Notes: generated by a model from the letters alone, not told the origin. DNA of 64,000 bases from Proteiniphilum sp. X52 (GCF_003712195.1 NZ_RDSD01000001.1:434001-498000), one strand, 5' to 3'; positions 17,968-27,807 are shown, numbered from the stretch's first letter. Translations and numbers: made by a program.

Positions 17968-18945
17968 ATGGGTTACATGCTTGATTATCGCATATCACAG
18001 AATTTTTTTCACAAATATAGATATATTTTACCGCTCTTTGTCGTTTTCTCCTTTTTATTTGCGCCCGCTCATCACCTGTCGGCACAGGTCAGGGTGAGCA
18101 CTTATGAGGATTATATTCGTAAATACAGTGATCTGGCGGTAGAGCATATGGAGAAATACAGAATCCCTGCATCCATCACACTGGCGCAGGGGATTCTCGA
18201 ATCGGGAGCAGGATTGAGTGATCTGGCCCGGCGCTCCAATAACCATTTCGGGATTAAATGCCACCGGGGATGGAATGGGGGAACGGTATATGCTGCCGAT
18301 GACACGCCCCGCGATTGCTTTCGGAAGTATAAAAGCGTGGAGGATTCTTATCAGGACCACTCTGAGTTTTTGGCCTATGGCAGTCGTTATAAAGCTTTGT
18401 TCGCTCTCTCTATTACTGATTATAAAGGATGGGCAAGAGGATTGCAAAAATCGGGTTATGCCACCGACAGGGCGTACGCCAACAAATTGATAAAGCTGAT
18501 AGAGGATTACGAGTTGTATCGTTTTGATGATGCGAAGTATCGTAAAGGGGTCAGTCGCAGGGAACGGAATGAGCAGCGCGAAAGAGAGGCGGAGCGGGTA
18601 ACCTGGACGCACCAGCCCTATATCACACACGGTTTGGTATATGTGATTGCTGTCGATGGCGATACCTTCAGCAGTATCGCCCGGGAGTTCGGGTTCAAGG
18701 AAAAAGAGCTGTTGAAATTCAACGAAGTGCCTGAAGATTTTCCGTTGAGCCAAGGTGATATGGTCTATTTTCAAAAGAAGAAAACGCGTGCTGATAAGCC
18801 GTATGAGTTCCATACCGTACAAGTGGGAGAATCCATGTACAGTATCTCACAAAAATATGGCATTCAACTGCGTAATTTATACCGGCTTAATAAAAAAAGC
18901 TATGAATATGTCCCCGAAGAGGGTGATATTCTGAAGTTGAGGTGA
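17968..18945 (+). CDS. Secreted glucosaminidase with two LysM domains
   Basis: A cell-wall hydrolase of the mannosyl-glycoprotein endo-beta-N-acetylglucosaminidase-like (FlgJ-type) family. It has an N-terminal signal sequence with cleavage after HLSA. The catalytic domain starts with EHMEKYRIPASITLAQGILESGAG (the Glu of ILESG is catalytic in the family) and has NNHFGIKC and YATDRAYANKLIKLIEDY. Two LysM modules follow, near residues 225-270 and 285-325, that would bind peptidoglycan. I chose ATG 17968; an ATG at 17911 would put 19 residues before the signal peptide. Confidence 0.9.
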   Translation: MGYMLDYRISQNFFHKYRYILPLFVVFSFLFAPAHHLSAQVRVSTYEDYIRKYSDLAVEHMEKYRIPASITLAQGILESGAGLSDLARRSNNHFGIKCHRGWNGGTVYAADDTPRDCFRKYKSVEDSYQDHSEFLAYGSRYKALFALSITDYKGWARGLQKSGYATDRAYANKLIKLIEDYELYRFDDAKYRKGVSRRERNEQREREAERVTWTHQPYITHGLVYVIAVDGDTFSSIAREFGFKEKELLKFNEVPEDFPLSQGDMVYFQKKKTRADKPYEFHTVQVGESMYSISQKYGIQLRNLYRLNKKSYEYVPEEGDILKLR

Positions 18946-19117
18946 TTTTAAGGTGGAAAGGTGGAAAGGTGACTTGATATCCCGGCTTGTCGGCTATGAT
19001 TATGTGTTTATCAAGTGGAAATCCGCCGAACTGTTCATTAACGATATATAAAAAAATAAAACCGGGTGCCAGTATAGATTTCTGGTGCTTCCGGATAAAT
19101 AATAAAGTAATACAGAG

Positions 19118-19711
19118 ATGCAATACAACACACAAATGAAAAAGCTGGCGCTGCCGGAGTATGGACGCAATATCCAGAATATGGTAGATCACTGCGTGGC
19201 CATTGAAGACCCCGAAGAACGCAAAAAATGCGCCTATACTGTTATCGATATTATGGGGAGTATGTTCCCGCACCTTCGTGATGTGAACAATTTCAAACAT
19301 ATTCTATGGGATCATCTGGCTATTATGTCGGACTTTAAACTCGATATCGAATATCCCTATGAAGTGATCACCAGGGAGGAGCTGAATACTCTTCCCGGAC
19401 ACCTCGATTACAGCCGCCCCACAATGCAGTACCGCCATTATGGCAAAATCATGGAAAGGATGATCAGGATCGCTGCCAATATGGAGGAAGGCGATAAGAA
19501 AAACTACCTGGTGAAGTTATTACTCAGCCAGATGAAACGCTCCTATTCCCAATGGAACAAGGAGCCGGATGATCAGAAGATATTTCACGACCTGCACCTA
19601 TTGTCGGAAGGCAAAATAAAGATCGACACCCAAGAGTATGTGATCCCCGAGGTAAAAGTAAATGCCAACCGGGATAAATTGAAAAATATCAAGTATCAAC
19701 GCAGAAAATAA
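19118..19711 (+). CDS. DUF4290 domain protein
   Basis: 197 residues, soluble. It begins MQYNTQMKKLALPEYGRNIQNMVDHCV, the hallmark opening of the DUF4290 family, which is confined to Bacteroidota. The gene regularly precedes rimM in this group, and does so here with a 6-base gap. Its function is unknown. Conservation and neighbourhood suggest a housekeeping role linked to ribosome assembly or isoprenoid genes, but that is inference. Confidence 0.88.
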   Translation: MQYNTQMKKLALPEYGRNIQNMVDHCVAIEDPEERKKCAYTVIDIMGSMFPHLRDVNNFKHILWDHLAIMSDFKLDIEYPYEVITREELNTLPGHLDYSRPTMQYRHYGKIMERMIRIAANMEEGDKKNYLVKLLLSQMKRSYSQWNKEPDDQKIFHDLHLLSEGKIKIDTQEYVIPEVKVNANRDKLKNIKYQRRK

Positions 19712-19717
19712 CAAAGG

Positions 19718-20239
19718 GTGATTTCCGGAAAAGATATCCTTCGGGTGGGAAGTACACAGAAACCTCACGGAATAAAGGGTGAAATGATTATCCGGTTTCG
19801 TAAGGCGGAGTATGCCGATGTGGAAACAGAATATTATTTTCTGGAAATAGAGGGTATTCCCGTACCCTTCTTTGTGGAGGAGTTTACTTATTCAACCGAT
19901 GTTACCGCCCGGGTAAAGTTTGAAGATGTCGACGATGAGATAGCGGCGGCTCGATACGTCAACACCGATGTTTATCTGTCGCGGGAATTGGTGAAATCAC
20001 AGGAAGAGCAAACAATGGCCGGTTGGGATTACTTCACCGGATTCACTGTTGTCGATCACCATGGAGTAAAATTAGGGGTCATAGAGGAGGTGGACGATTC
20101 CACCCTGAATGTGCTCTTTGTGGTGAGAAAAGATGGAAAGGAACACCTGATCCCGGCTACGGAGGATTTTATCGTTGCTATCGATGAAGAGAACAACCTG
20201 ATTGAAATGTATCTCCCGGAAGGATTGGTCGATGAATGA
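19718..20239 (+). CDS. rimM: RimM, 16S rRNA processing/30S maturation factor
   Basis: 173 residues with both RimM domains: the N-terminal barrel (LRVGSTQKPHGIKGEMIIRF) and the PRC-like C-terminal barrel (GWDYFTGFTVVDHHGVKLGVIEEVDDS...LIPATEDFIVAID). The start must be GTG 19718, because an in-frame TAA (the DUF4290 stop) lies three codons upstream and the family's first motif follows right away. It overlaps no neighbour but is close enough to DUF4290 to be in the same operon. Confidence 0.93.
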   Translation: MISGKDILRVGSTQKPHGIKGEMIIRFRKAEYADVETEYYFLEIEGIPVPFFVEEFTYSTDVTARVKFEDVDDEIAAARYVNTDVYLSRELVKSQEEQTMAGWDYFTGFTVVDHHGVKLGVIEEVDDSTLNVLFVVRKDGKEHLIPATEDFIVAIDEENNLIEMYLPEGLVDE

Positions 20240-20307
20240 ACCCGGTATGCCCGGAATAATCGTAAACTCCTTGCCCGATCCGGGAAAAAACAACCCTGAA
20301 TTTTTAT

Positions 20308-20315
20308 TATCTTTG
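20308..20315 (+). promoter_or_regulatory. Candidate -7 box for dxr
   Basis: TATCTTTG matches the Bacteroides -7 consensus TAnnTTTG, 29 bases before the dxr start codon. No convincing -33 TTTG is seen at the usual spacing. Confidence 0.45.
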
Positions 20316-20344
20316 CATGCTTTACCGCAGATGATCATTTCCCT

Positions 20345-21517
20345 ATGGAAGATGGAAAACGAAATATCGCCATTTTAGGTTCCACTGGTTCCATTGGAAC
20401 ACAGGCCCTGGAGGTTATATCACGTCATCCCGACCGATTCGGGGCATATGCCTTGGTGGCTAATAACCGGGTCGAGTTGCTTATCGCACAGGCACGCGCC
20501 TTTCTCCCCGAAGTGGTGGTGATTGCCAACGAGTCGAAATATGAGCAGTTGAGGGATGCCCTGAGTGATCTGCCCATCAAGGTGTGGTGTGGAAGCAAAG
20601 CCGTTGAGCAGGTGGTGCAGGACGAACAGATTGACATGGTTCTTACGGCCATGGTCGGTTTCTCGGGTTTGCAACCTACCATAAACGCAATAAAAGCGGG
20701 AAAGACCATCGCGCTGGCAAATAAGGAGACGCTCGTGGTAGCTGGTGAGCTGATCACTTTGTTGGCGTTGAAACATAGAACGCCTATTTTGCCGGTCGAC
20801 TCGGAACATTCCGCTATCTTTCAATGCTTGAACGGTGAAGGCGACAATAAGGTGGAGAAAATATTGCTTACGGCTTCGGGAGGTCCTTTCCGCACGCTGT
20901 CGAAAAAGCAATTATGGCACGTCACCCGCAACGAAGCGTTGGCCCATCCCAATTGGAGTATGGGTGAAAAGGTCACCGTCGACTCATCCACCCTTATCAA
21001 CAAGGGATTAGAGATGATCGAGGCCAAATGGTTGTTTGGAGTGGAACCGACGCAAATCGAAGTGCTCGTCCATCCTCAGTCGATCATTCACTCCATGGTG
21101 CAGTTCGAAGACCGCTCCGTGATAGCCCAATTGGGAGACCCCGACATGCGTATGCCTATCCAGTACGCCTTTTCCTATCCGGTAAGGCTCAGGTCGGATG
21201 TCAGGCCACTGAATTTCCTCGAACTGTCGCAGTTGACTTTTGAAGCACCTGATACGGATAGATTTCCCGGTCTTTTGTTTGCTTATGAGGCGATTGCGGC
21301 AGGCGGGAATATGCCCTGTATACTGAACGCTGCCAACGAAGTGGCGGTGGAACTGTTTTTACAGGAAAAAATAGGCTATATGCAAATGAGCCATTTGATA
21401 GAAAAAACCATGCGGAAAGTATCGTTCGTGCAATCACCGTCGTTAAGCGACTATCTGCAAAGCGATGCCGAAGCAAGGGTGATAGCGAGAGAACAAATAA
21501 TTGAATTTACTAATTGA
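20345..21517 (+). CDS. dxr: Dxr (IspC), 1-deoxy-D-xylulose 5-phosphate reductoisomerase
   Basis: Second enzyme of the non-mevalonate isoprenoid pathway. The NADPH-binding motif ILGSTGSIGTQALEVI is at the N-terminus. Also visible are ANKETLVVAGE, the catalytic-loop region PVDSEHSAIFQCLNGE, and the substrate block SWMGEK-like NWSMGEKVTVDSSTLINKGLE. The 390 residues are normal. It is followed after 41 bases by rseP, an arrangement common in bacteria. Confidence 0.97.
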   Translation: MEDGKRNIAILGSTGSIGTQALEVISRHPDRFGAYALVANNRVELLIAQARAFLPEVVVIANESKYEQLRDALSDLPIKVWCGSKAVEQVVQDEQIDMVLTAMVGFSGLQPTINAIKAGKTIALANKETLVVAGELITLLALKHRTPILPVDSEHSAIFQCLNGEGDNKVEKILLTASGGPFRTLSKKQLWHVTRNEALAHPNWSMGEKVTVDSSTLINKGLEMIEAKWLFGVEPTQIEVLVHPQSIIHSMVQFEDRSVIAQLGDPDMRMPIQYAFSYPVRLRSDVRPLNFLELSQLTFEAPDTDRFPGLLFAYEAIAAGGNMPCILNAANEVAVELFLQEKIGYMQMSHLIEKTMRKVSFVQSPSLSDYLQSDAEARVIAREQIIEFTN

Positions 21518-21558
21518 TAAAACAGCACCACCGGCAAGGTGTGTGCGATAATAACTGA

Positions 21559-22881
21559 ATGGAGACATTTTTAATTAAGGCGTCACAACTCATCTTGAGT
21601 TTGTCGATATTGGTGATTGTACACGAATTCGGGCATTATATCTTCGCGAGGCTGTTCAAGATAAGGGTGGAGAAATTTTATCTTTTCTTTGATCCCTGGT
21701 TCGCACTCTTCCGCCACAAACCCAAAAACAGCCATACTGAATATGGTGTCGGTTGGTTACCCTTGGGCGGTTATGTGAAAATAGCAGGGATGATCGACGA
21801 GTCGATGGACAGGGAGCAGATGTCGCGTCCCGCGGAGCCGTGGGAATTCCGCTCTAAACCTGCGGGCCAGCGGCTGCTGGTAATGCTGGCGGGTGTGGTG
21901 TTTAACCTGTTGCTGGCATTTTTTATCTACTCCATGGTGCTCTTCACCTGGAATGACACCTATCTTCCCCTGAAAAATGTGACGCAAGGGATGGAGTTCA
22001 GCCAGGCGGCACACCGGGCCGGCTTTCAGGACGGGGATATTTTGCTCCGGGCCGACAATAAGGAACTGGAACGCTTCGGTGTGCGCACATTGCTGGATGT
22101 GGCCAATGCCGAAAAGGTGACCGTGCTGCGTAATGGCGAGGAGGTGCAACTGACCATGCAGGAAGGGTTGATGGAAAACCTGCTGAAAGATAAAGAAGGG
22201 TTTGCCGTTGAGAGGATTCCTACCGTGGTATATCAGACAATAGAGGGAAGAGCTGCCCAACGGGCCGGGTTGGTTACCGGTGATAGTATTGTGGGAGTCA
22301 ACGGTGTGTCCACACCCGCTTTTAGCGATCTGCGGGCAGTTCTTGACCACCATCGAAACCAACAGGTTACCCTCGATTATTACCGGAACGGAACATTACA
22401 AACCGCAACCATAGAGGTGGATTCGGCCGGAACTTTAGGTTTCTACGCAATGGGATTGGGACAGCTTTATCAGACCGTTACGGTTGAGTATGGATTCTTC
22501 GAGTCATTCCCGGCAGGGATAAGATTGGGCATACAGACATTAAAAGATTATGTGGCACAATTTAAATATGTCTTCACCAAAGCGGGCGCTTCTTCCTTAG
22601 GTGGATTCGGAGCGATCGGAAACCTCTTCCCCGCCCAGTGGAACTGGCAGGCATTCTGGATGATGACTGCTTTCCTGTCGGTAATCCTTGCCTTTATGAA
22701 TATCCTGCCTATTCCGGCACTCGACGGTGGCCATGTCATGTTCCTTATTTATGAGGTGATCACCCGGCGGAAGCCCAACGAGAAATTTATGGAATACGCC
22801 CAGGTGGCAGGGATGATCCTGCTCTTAGGACTGGTGCTGTACGCCAACGGGATGGATGTGGTCAGGGCTATTTTTAATTGA
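21559..22881 (+). CDS. rseP: RseP-type site-2 membrane metalloprotease
   Basis: An intramembrane zinc protease that cleaves anti-sigma factors or signal-peptide remnants. HEFGH at 22-26 gives the zinc ligands and catalytic Glu. The third ligand lies in NILPIPALDGGH near residue 390. Two PDZ domains lie between the membrane helices (GFQDGDILLRADNKELERFGVRT and RAGLVTGDSIVGVNGVSTP). The membrane segments at 85-110 (LLVMLAGVVFNLLLAFFIYSM) and the C-terminus complete the family layout. Confidence 0.95.
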   Translation: METFLIKASQLILSLSILVIVHEFGHYIFARLFKIRVEKFYLFFDPWFALFRHKPKNSHTEYGVGWLPLGGYVKIAGMIDESMDREQMSRPAEPWEFRSKPAGQRLLVMLAGVVFNLLLAFFIYSMVLFTWNDTYLPLKNVTQGMEFSQAAHRAGFQDGDILLRADNKELERFGVRTLLDVANAEKVTVLRNGEEVQLTMQEGLMENLLKDKEGFAVERIPTVVYQTIEGRAAQRAGLVTGDSIVGVNGVSTPAFSDLRAVLDHHRNQQVTLDYYRNGTLQTATIEVDSAGTLGFYAMGLGQLYQTVTVEYGFFESFPAGIRLGIQTLKDYVAQFKYVFTKAGASSLGGFGAIGNLFPAQWNWQAFWMMTAFLSVILAFMNILPIPALDGGHVMFLIYEVITRRKPNEKFMEYAQVAGMILLLGLVLYANGMDVVRAIFN

Positions 22882-22958
22882 CACTCTGGGGTATGATTTA
22901 GTCGCAAATTTGAAAATCAACAAATGAGAAAATCAATAAATCATCAAATCAATGTAAG

Positions 22959-23909
22959 ATGAGGGTCTCGGAATTAATTAAAAATACAAGGAACACTGCT
23001 TTTTCATTCGAACTATTGCCCCCGTTGAAGGGGAACAGTATTCAGCAAGTGTACAATGCTATCGACCGCCTGAAAGAGTTCGACCCGAAATATATCAATA
23101 TTACGACGCACCACAGTGAAAGTATCTATAAGGAAGATGAAAACGGTGCTTACCGGAAAGTAAATGTGCGAAGACGTCCCGGTTCAGTGGCTATTGCCGC
23201 CGCCATACAGAACAAGTATGGAATACGGGCAGTGCCTCATATTATCTCCCAGGGCTTTTCGAAGGAAGAGACCGAGTATGCGCTGATCGACCTCTCCTTT
23301 TTGGGAGTTACCGATCTGCTGCTGCTGAGAGGTGATACCAAGAAACTGGATGCCGAGCAACGGAAAATGGATTGCCATCCATATGCTACCGGCCTTCAGG
23401 AACAGGTGAACAATTTCAATAAAGGAGTCACGTTCGACGGTTCTTCTTTTACGCCTCCCGAAGAGTCGTTTTCTTATGGGATGGCTTGCTACCCCGAAAA
23501 ACATGAGGAGTCGCCCAATATGGAGTCGGAGATCTATTATACCAAGATGAAGGTGGATAATGGTGCCGAATATCTTGTGACACAGATGTTTTTCGATAAC
23601 AGCAAATATTTTGACTTCGTGAAACGTTGTCGCGATGTGGGAATTACCGTTCCCATTATTCCCGGGATCAAACCCATCCACATGAAAAACCAACTCACGG
23701 TCTTGCCTCGTATTTTCCGAACTGATATTCCCGAAGAACTGGCCACGGCACTTCGTAAATGTAAAAATGATGAGGATGCGAAACAGGTGGGTGTGGAATG
23801 GTGCGTCGAACAATGTAAGGAACTGATCCGGAACAACGTTCCAAGTATCCATTTCTATTCATTGATGGCTACCGAAAGTGTCCGGAGGGTAGCAGGGGAG
23901 ATATACTGA
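22959..23909 (+). CDS. metF: MetF, 5,10-methylenetetrahydrofolate reductase
   Basis: FAD-dependent TIM-barrel enzyme supplying methyl-THF to methionine synthesis. Landmarks are FSFELLPPLKG near residue 16 (catalytic Glu), NITTHHSE, GVTDLLLLRGD, and QMFFDNSKYFDFVKRCRDVGI...PIIPGIKP. The 316 residues fit. Its TGA (23907-23909) overlaps the ATG of holB by one base (TGATG), so the two are translationally coupled. Confidence 0.95.
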   Translation: MRVSELIKNTRNTAFSFELLPPLKGNSIQQVYNAIDRLKEFDPKYINITTHHSESIYKEDENGAYRKVNVRRRPGSVAIAAAIQNKYGIRAVPHIISQGFSKEETEYALIDLSFLGVTDLLLLRGDTKKLDAEQRKMDCHPYATGLQEQVNNFNKGVTFDGSSFTPPEESFSYGMACYPEKHEESPNMESEIYYTKMKVDNGAEYLVTQMFFDNSKYFDFVKRCRDVGITVPIIPGIKPIHMKNQLTVLPRIFRTDIPEELATALRKCKNDEDAKQVGVEWCVEQCKELIRNNVPSIHFYSLMATESVRRVAGEIY

Positions 23910-25018
23910 TGTATTTTCGAGATGTCATAGGGCTCCACGATGTAAAAGAACACCTGATCAATTCGGTGCGGCAGGGGCTTATTCCCCATGCCCGCATCTT
24001 TTACGGTCCGGAAGGAGTGGGCAAGTTGCCCTTGGCCATTGCTTACGCCAGATATCTGAATTGCACTAACCGGCGCGCCGAAGATGCCTGCGGAGAATGC
24101 CCCTCGTGTCATAAGTTCGATAAGCTGGCTCATCCCGACCTTCATTTCGTTTTCCCTGTGGTGAAATCAAAGGTGAGTGACCAGTATCTGGCGGAATGGC
24201 GTGAATTCCTGTCCCAACACCGCTATTTCAATCTCAACGACTGGCTTAACTTTATTGACGCACAAAATGCGCAGGGAATCATCTACTCGAAAGAGAGTGA
24301 TGAAATCATCCGCAAACTCAATCTTAAGGTATATGAAGCGCATTATAAGATCATGATAGTATGGCTGCCTGAAAAGATGCACGAGGCATGCGCCAATAAA
24401 CTGTTAAAGCTGGTCGAGGAACCCCCCGAACATACGATCTTTCTCCTGATCTCGGAGGACCGGGAAAATGTACTGCAGACCATCTGGTCGCGATGCCAGC
24501 CATTGCATATCCGTGCTATCGAAAAGGATGAGATGGTGATGGCTCTGCAACAGAAATTCGGGCTGGATCCGGAAAAGGCCCGGTCGACAGCCCATATAGC
24601 CAACGGCAGTTTCACCAAAGCCATTGAGATCATACAGGTTTCCCAACATACGGAGTATTTTTTTGAACTCTTCAGGCAAATGACGCGTAATGCTTTTGCC
24701 GGTAAGATCAAAGCCATAAAAGAGATAGCCAATGAGATCGCCGGAATTGGGCGGGAGATGCAGAAAAGTTTTTTGCTCTATTCGCTGCGGCTGTTCAGGG
24801 AATATTTTGTGAGTAACCTCCATGAACCCGAAATGGTCTACCTGAACAGTGACGAATGGCAGTTCGGCGAGCGTTTCGCCCCCTTTGTCAACGAAAAAAA
24901 TATAGAAGCGTTGAGCGATGAGTTTTCGCTTGCTTACCGTCAGATTGAACAAAATGGTAACGCGAAAATTATTTTCCTTGATCTTTGTCTGAAAGTGACG
25001 ATGCTTTTAAGAAAATAA
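23909..25018 (+). CDS. holB: HolB-like DNA polymerase III delta-prime subunit
   Basis: Clamp-loader subunit. The N-terminus MYFRDVIGLHDVKEHLINSVRQGLIPHARIF and the P-loop-like GPEGVGKLPLAIAYA are typical, followed by the zinc finger CGECPSCHKFDKLAHPDLHFVFP. The region KMHEACANKLLKLVEEPPEHTIFLLIS and then TIWSRCQPL matches the delta-prime/gamma family. The C-terminal third is divergent, as is usual in Bacteroidota. It is coupled to metF by a TGATG overlap. Confidence 0.9.
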   Translation: MYFRDVIGLHDVKEHLINSVRQGLIPHARIFYGPEGVGKLPLAIAYARYLNCTNRRAEDACGECPSCHKFDKLAHPDLHFVFPVVKSKVSDQYLAEWREFLSQHRYFNLNDWLNFIDAQNAQGIIYSKESDEIIRKLNLKVYEAHYKIMIVWLPEKMHEACANKLLKLVEEPPEHTIFLLISEDRENVLQTIWSRCQPLHIRAIEKDEMVMALQQKFGLDPEKARSTAHIANGSFTKAIEIIQVSQHTEYFFELFRQMTRNAFAGKIKAIKEIANEIAGIGREMQKSFLLYSLRLFREYFVSNLHEPEMVYLNSDEWQFGERFAPFVNEKNIEALSDEFSLAYRQIEQNGNAKIIFLDLCLKVTMLLRK

Positions 25019-25097
25019 TTTTGTAACTTGCACTCTGTTTTAATTAATTATCATCAAAAGTCTCGTCTGCCGGGAGCGGTGGGACGTTTTAATATAT

Positions 25098-26318
25098 ATG
25101 GACAAAGAACAATTAGCGGATAAATTAGCGGATATCGCGCCATTGCATGCGACAACCCTGCGAAATACGAAGAGTTGCCGGGGATGTACCCCCCATAATA
25201 ACAAACTCCATGTCTACGACTGGCTACACGATTTCCCTGAGTTGCAGAAAACCACAAAGATGGTGGAGGTGCAGTTCAAAAACACCCGTAAAGGCTATTA
25301 TATCAACAGTAATGACCTTCCACTTGAACAGGGTGATATAGTGGCCGTAGAAGCCTTACCCGGACATGATATTGGTACTGTCACACTGACCGGAAAACTG
25401 GTCGAGTTGCAGATGAAGAAATACAACTTCCGGGACGACGCCAACGGAGGACTGAAGCGGATTTACCGGATAGCGCGCCATGCCGATCTGGAGAAGTACG
25501 AACAGGCGAAGGCGCGTGAACAGCCCACCATGATCCGATCCAGGGAGATAGCCGAAGAGCTGGGTTTGAAGATGAAAATAGGCGACGTGGAATACCAGGG
25601 CGACGGCAACAAAGCCATTTTCTATTATATTGCGGACGAGAGAGTCGACTTCCGCCAGCTAATCAAAGTGCTGGCCGCCGAATTCAGGGTAAAGATCGAA
25701 ATGAGGCAGATAGGCGCGCGTCAGGAAGCCGGCCGCATTGGCGGAATTGGCCCCTGCGGGCGCGAGATGTGCTGTAGCCGGTGGATGTCGAACTTCGTGT
25801 CGGTCTCCACTTCTGCCGCCAGGTGCCAGGATATCTCCATCAATCCGCAGAAACTGGCCGGACAATGCGGAAAGCTGAAGTGTTGCATGAACTACGAGGT
25901 AGATGCTTATGTGGAGGCGCAACGCGCACTGCCTTCGCGCGAAATTGTACTCGAAACCAAAGACGGCAGCTACTACCATTTCAAGACCGATGTTTTCTCC
26001 GGCAAGATGACCTATTCTTCCGACAAACACAATGCTGTCAATTTGGTGACGATCCCCAAAGATCGCGTATTCGAGATCATCAAGATGAACAAAAACGGGG
26101 AAAAACCACTGAAATTGACGATGGAGACGGAGGAGAAATCCGGCGGTGACGGAGCATATCCGGGAGACATCCTTGGAGAGCAAAGCATTACCCGTTTCGA
26201 TGACCAGGGAGAGAATCAGGGTAAGAGAAGACGCAAACCCCGTAAAAGACGGACTGATCATCTCTTGGAAAACAGAAAACCCAGAAACAGAAGATCTCCG
26301 GGTGAGAACAAAGAGTAA
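25098..26318 (+). CDS. ricT: RicT/YaaT PSP1-domain protein
   Basis: 406 residues. The PSP1 core spans about 50-310, with the Cys-rich signature GIGPCGREMCCSRWM and GQCGKLKCCMNYE that binds an iron-sulfur cluster in the RicAFT complex of Bacillus. In Bacillus this complex supports RNase Y-dependent RNA processing; in Bacteroidota the role is not established. The C-terminal 60 residues are Arg/Lys-rich (KRRRKPRKRRTDH), which suggests nucleic-acid contact. The last 17 bases overlap the presumed start of gldH. Confidence 0.88.
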   Translation: MDKEQLADKLADIAPLHATTLRNTKSCRGCTPHNNKLHVYDWLHDFPELQKTTKMVEVQFKNTRKGYYINSNDLPLEQGDIVAVEALPGHDIGTVTLTGKLVELQMKKYNFRDDANGGLKRIYRIARHADLEKYEQAKAREQPTMIRSREIAEELGLKMKIGDVEYQGDGNKAIFYYIADERVDFRQLIKVLAAEFRVKIEMRQIGARQEAGRIGGIGPCGREMCCSRWMSNFVSVSTSAARCQDISINPQKLAGQCGKLKCCMNYEVDAYVEAQRALPSREIVLETKDGSYYHFKTDVFSGKMTYSSDKHNAVNLVTIPKDRVFEIIKMNKNGEKPLKLTMETEEKSGGDGAYPGDILGEQSITRFDDQGENQGKRRRKPRKRRTDHLLENRKPRNRRSPGENKE

Positions 26319-26793
26319 TATCTCTATACTATTTGCCGGCCTGTTTTTTACCCTTCTTGCCTCCTGCTCGGGGAAAGAGGTTTACTCCCGGTTTCACCAT
26401 ATTGAGAATGGAAAGTGGTGTCGCGACTCTGTGCTTGTTTTTGAGATAGACTCATTGGCGCGCCCTTACGGCGCGGGATATGATGTGACGGTGGAGTTGA
26501 CCACCAATCGCGGTTATCTTTACCGCGATCTCTGGCTACTCATAGATCAGAATCTGACCGATTCACTTGTCCGTACCGATACGCTCCACTGTCTTCTGGC
26601 CGATGAATACGGAAAATGGCTGGGGAGCGGTGCCGGAGGATTGAACCAGTTGTCTTTGCCTTATCGAACTTTCATCCCGCGGGATTCAGTATATAACTAC
26701 CGGCTGATGATCCGCCAGGGGATGGATGAAGATCAGTTGCGCGGAGTCGAGAAAGTAGGAATTAAGATCATTGAGACGGGCGGGGAAAGTTGA
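26302..26793 (+). CDS. gldH: GldH-type gliding-motility lipoprotein
   Basis: About 163 residues with a lipoprotein signal ISILFAGLFFTLLASCSGKE (lipobox LASC). The mature part FHHIENGKWCRDSVLVFEID...VTVELTTNRGYLYRDLWL matches GldH, an outer lipoprotein of the gliding/type IX-associated set that is also kept in non-gliding Bacteroidales. The frame is open far upstream inside ricT, but a signal peptide can only start at GTG 26302, so I take that start. It overlaps ricT by 17 bases and precedes the DUF2520 gene by 21. Confidence 0.85.
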   Translation: MRTKSNISILFAGLFFTLLASCSGKEVYSRFHHIENGKWCRDSVLVFEIDSLARPYGAGYDVTVELTTNRGYLYRDLWLLIDQNLTDSLVRTDTLHCLLADEYGKWLGSGAGGLNQLSLPYRTFIPRDSVYNYRLMIRQGMDEDQLRGVEKVGIKIIETGGES

Positions 26794-26814
26794 TAATATT
26801 TTATCGGAAGTGTC

Positions 26815-27579
26815 ATGAAAGTCGTTTTTATCGGATCGGGAAATGTGGCTACCCATATGGCTTTGGCACTGAAAGAAGCGGGCAATGCGATTGTACAGGT
26901 GTATAGCCGTACGTTGGAGAATGCGAAATTGCTTGCCGATAGGGTGGGAGCTGAACCGGTTGACAATCTCAAGGATCTCAATCGCGCTGCCGACTTTTAT
27001 ATCTTTTCTGTAAAAGATGATGTGTTGCCGCGGATCGTAACCCAGATGCCGTCGACCACAGGCATATGGGCACATACGGCAGGTAGCGTTCCCGTTTCGG
27101 TGCTTTCCCCGCACACAAAGAGGGGAGCCCTTTACCCGTTACAGACATTCAGCAGGGAGAGAGAGGTGGATTTTCAGGATATCCCGCTCTTTATAGAGGG
27201 AGAAAGTGGTGAAACCGCAACGCTGTTGAAAGAACTGGCGGAAATGATATCGGCAAACGTCCGTTTCCTTTCCGGAGATAAGCGGCGTATCCTCCACCTC
27301 GCTGCCGTTTTTGCCTGTAATTTTGCCAATCATATGTATACGCTTGCCTCGGAAATAATGAGTGAGGAGGAAATTCCGTTTTATCTGCTCAATCCGTTGA
27401 TTAACGAAACAGCTGCCAAAGTGATACTCATGGAGCCTAAGGCCGCCCAGACCGGACCAGCCGTGCGGTCCGATGAGAAAGTGATGCAAAAACATCTGGA
27501 GTTGTTAAATGATCCCCTGAAGAGAGAAATTTATTCCCTTGTAAGCAGGAGTATCCATATAGTTTCTGGAAATCGATGA
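26815..27579 (+). CDS. Rossmann-like/DUF2520 domain protein
   Basis: 254 residues. The N-terminal Rossmann fold starts MKVVFIGSGNVATHMALALKEAG (GxGxxA), and a C-terminal helical DUF2520 domain follows from about residue 130 (FAEMISANV-like, AAVFACNFANHMYTLA, NPLINETAAKVI). The build is that of F420H2/NADP or pyrroline-5-carboxylate reductase-type proteins, so it is probably an NAD(P)-binding oxidoreductase of unknown substrate. It ends the run of housekeeping genes that began with DUF4290. Confidence 0.85.
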   Translation: MKVVFIGSGNVATHMALALKEAGNAIVQVYSRTLENAKLLADRVGAEPVDNLKDLNRAADFYIFSVKDDVLPRIVTQMPSTTGIWAHTAGSVPVSVLSPHTKRGALYPLQTFSREREVDFQDIPLFIEGESGETATLLKELAEMISANVRFLSGDKRRILHLAAVFACNFANHMYTLASEIMSEEEIPFYLLNPLINETAAKVILMEPKAAQTGPAVRSDEKVMQKHLELLNDPLKREIYSLVSRSIHIVSGNR

Positions 27580-27748
27580 GCGAATGCGACTCAGAATGTC
27601 AGATGAGATCCATTACCATACGTGCTGGATTGAAATTCGTTTATATTATCCATTCCCCCATAGTGGCCGATATTCAATCTTTTGAAGTTTAAAATAATGA
27701 AAACTATTTGGCGTTTGGTGCTTAAGGTGAAAAATTAACATAGAAAAA

Positions 27749-27779
27749 TTGAGTTCTTGAAAAACAACTGTTACTTTTG
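27749..27779 (+). promoter_or_regulatory. Bacteroides-type promoter for the 2-oxoacid oxidoreductase operon
   Basis: -33 TTG (27749-27751), a 20-base spacer, then -7 TACTTTTG (27772-27779), matching TAnnTTTG. It is 28 bases before the ferredoxin start at 27808. Confidence 0.7.
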
Positions 27780-27807
27780 TGACAGAGAATTAAAACCACA
27801 TCTAATA

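Noticed and set aside
26146-26301. Upstream extension of the gldH frame within ricT
   Set aside because: The signal peptide can only work from GTG 26302; the extension would bury it and it overlaps ricT entirely.
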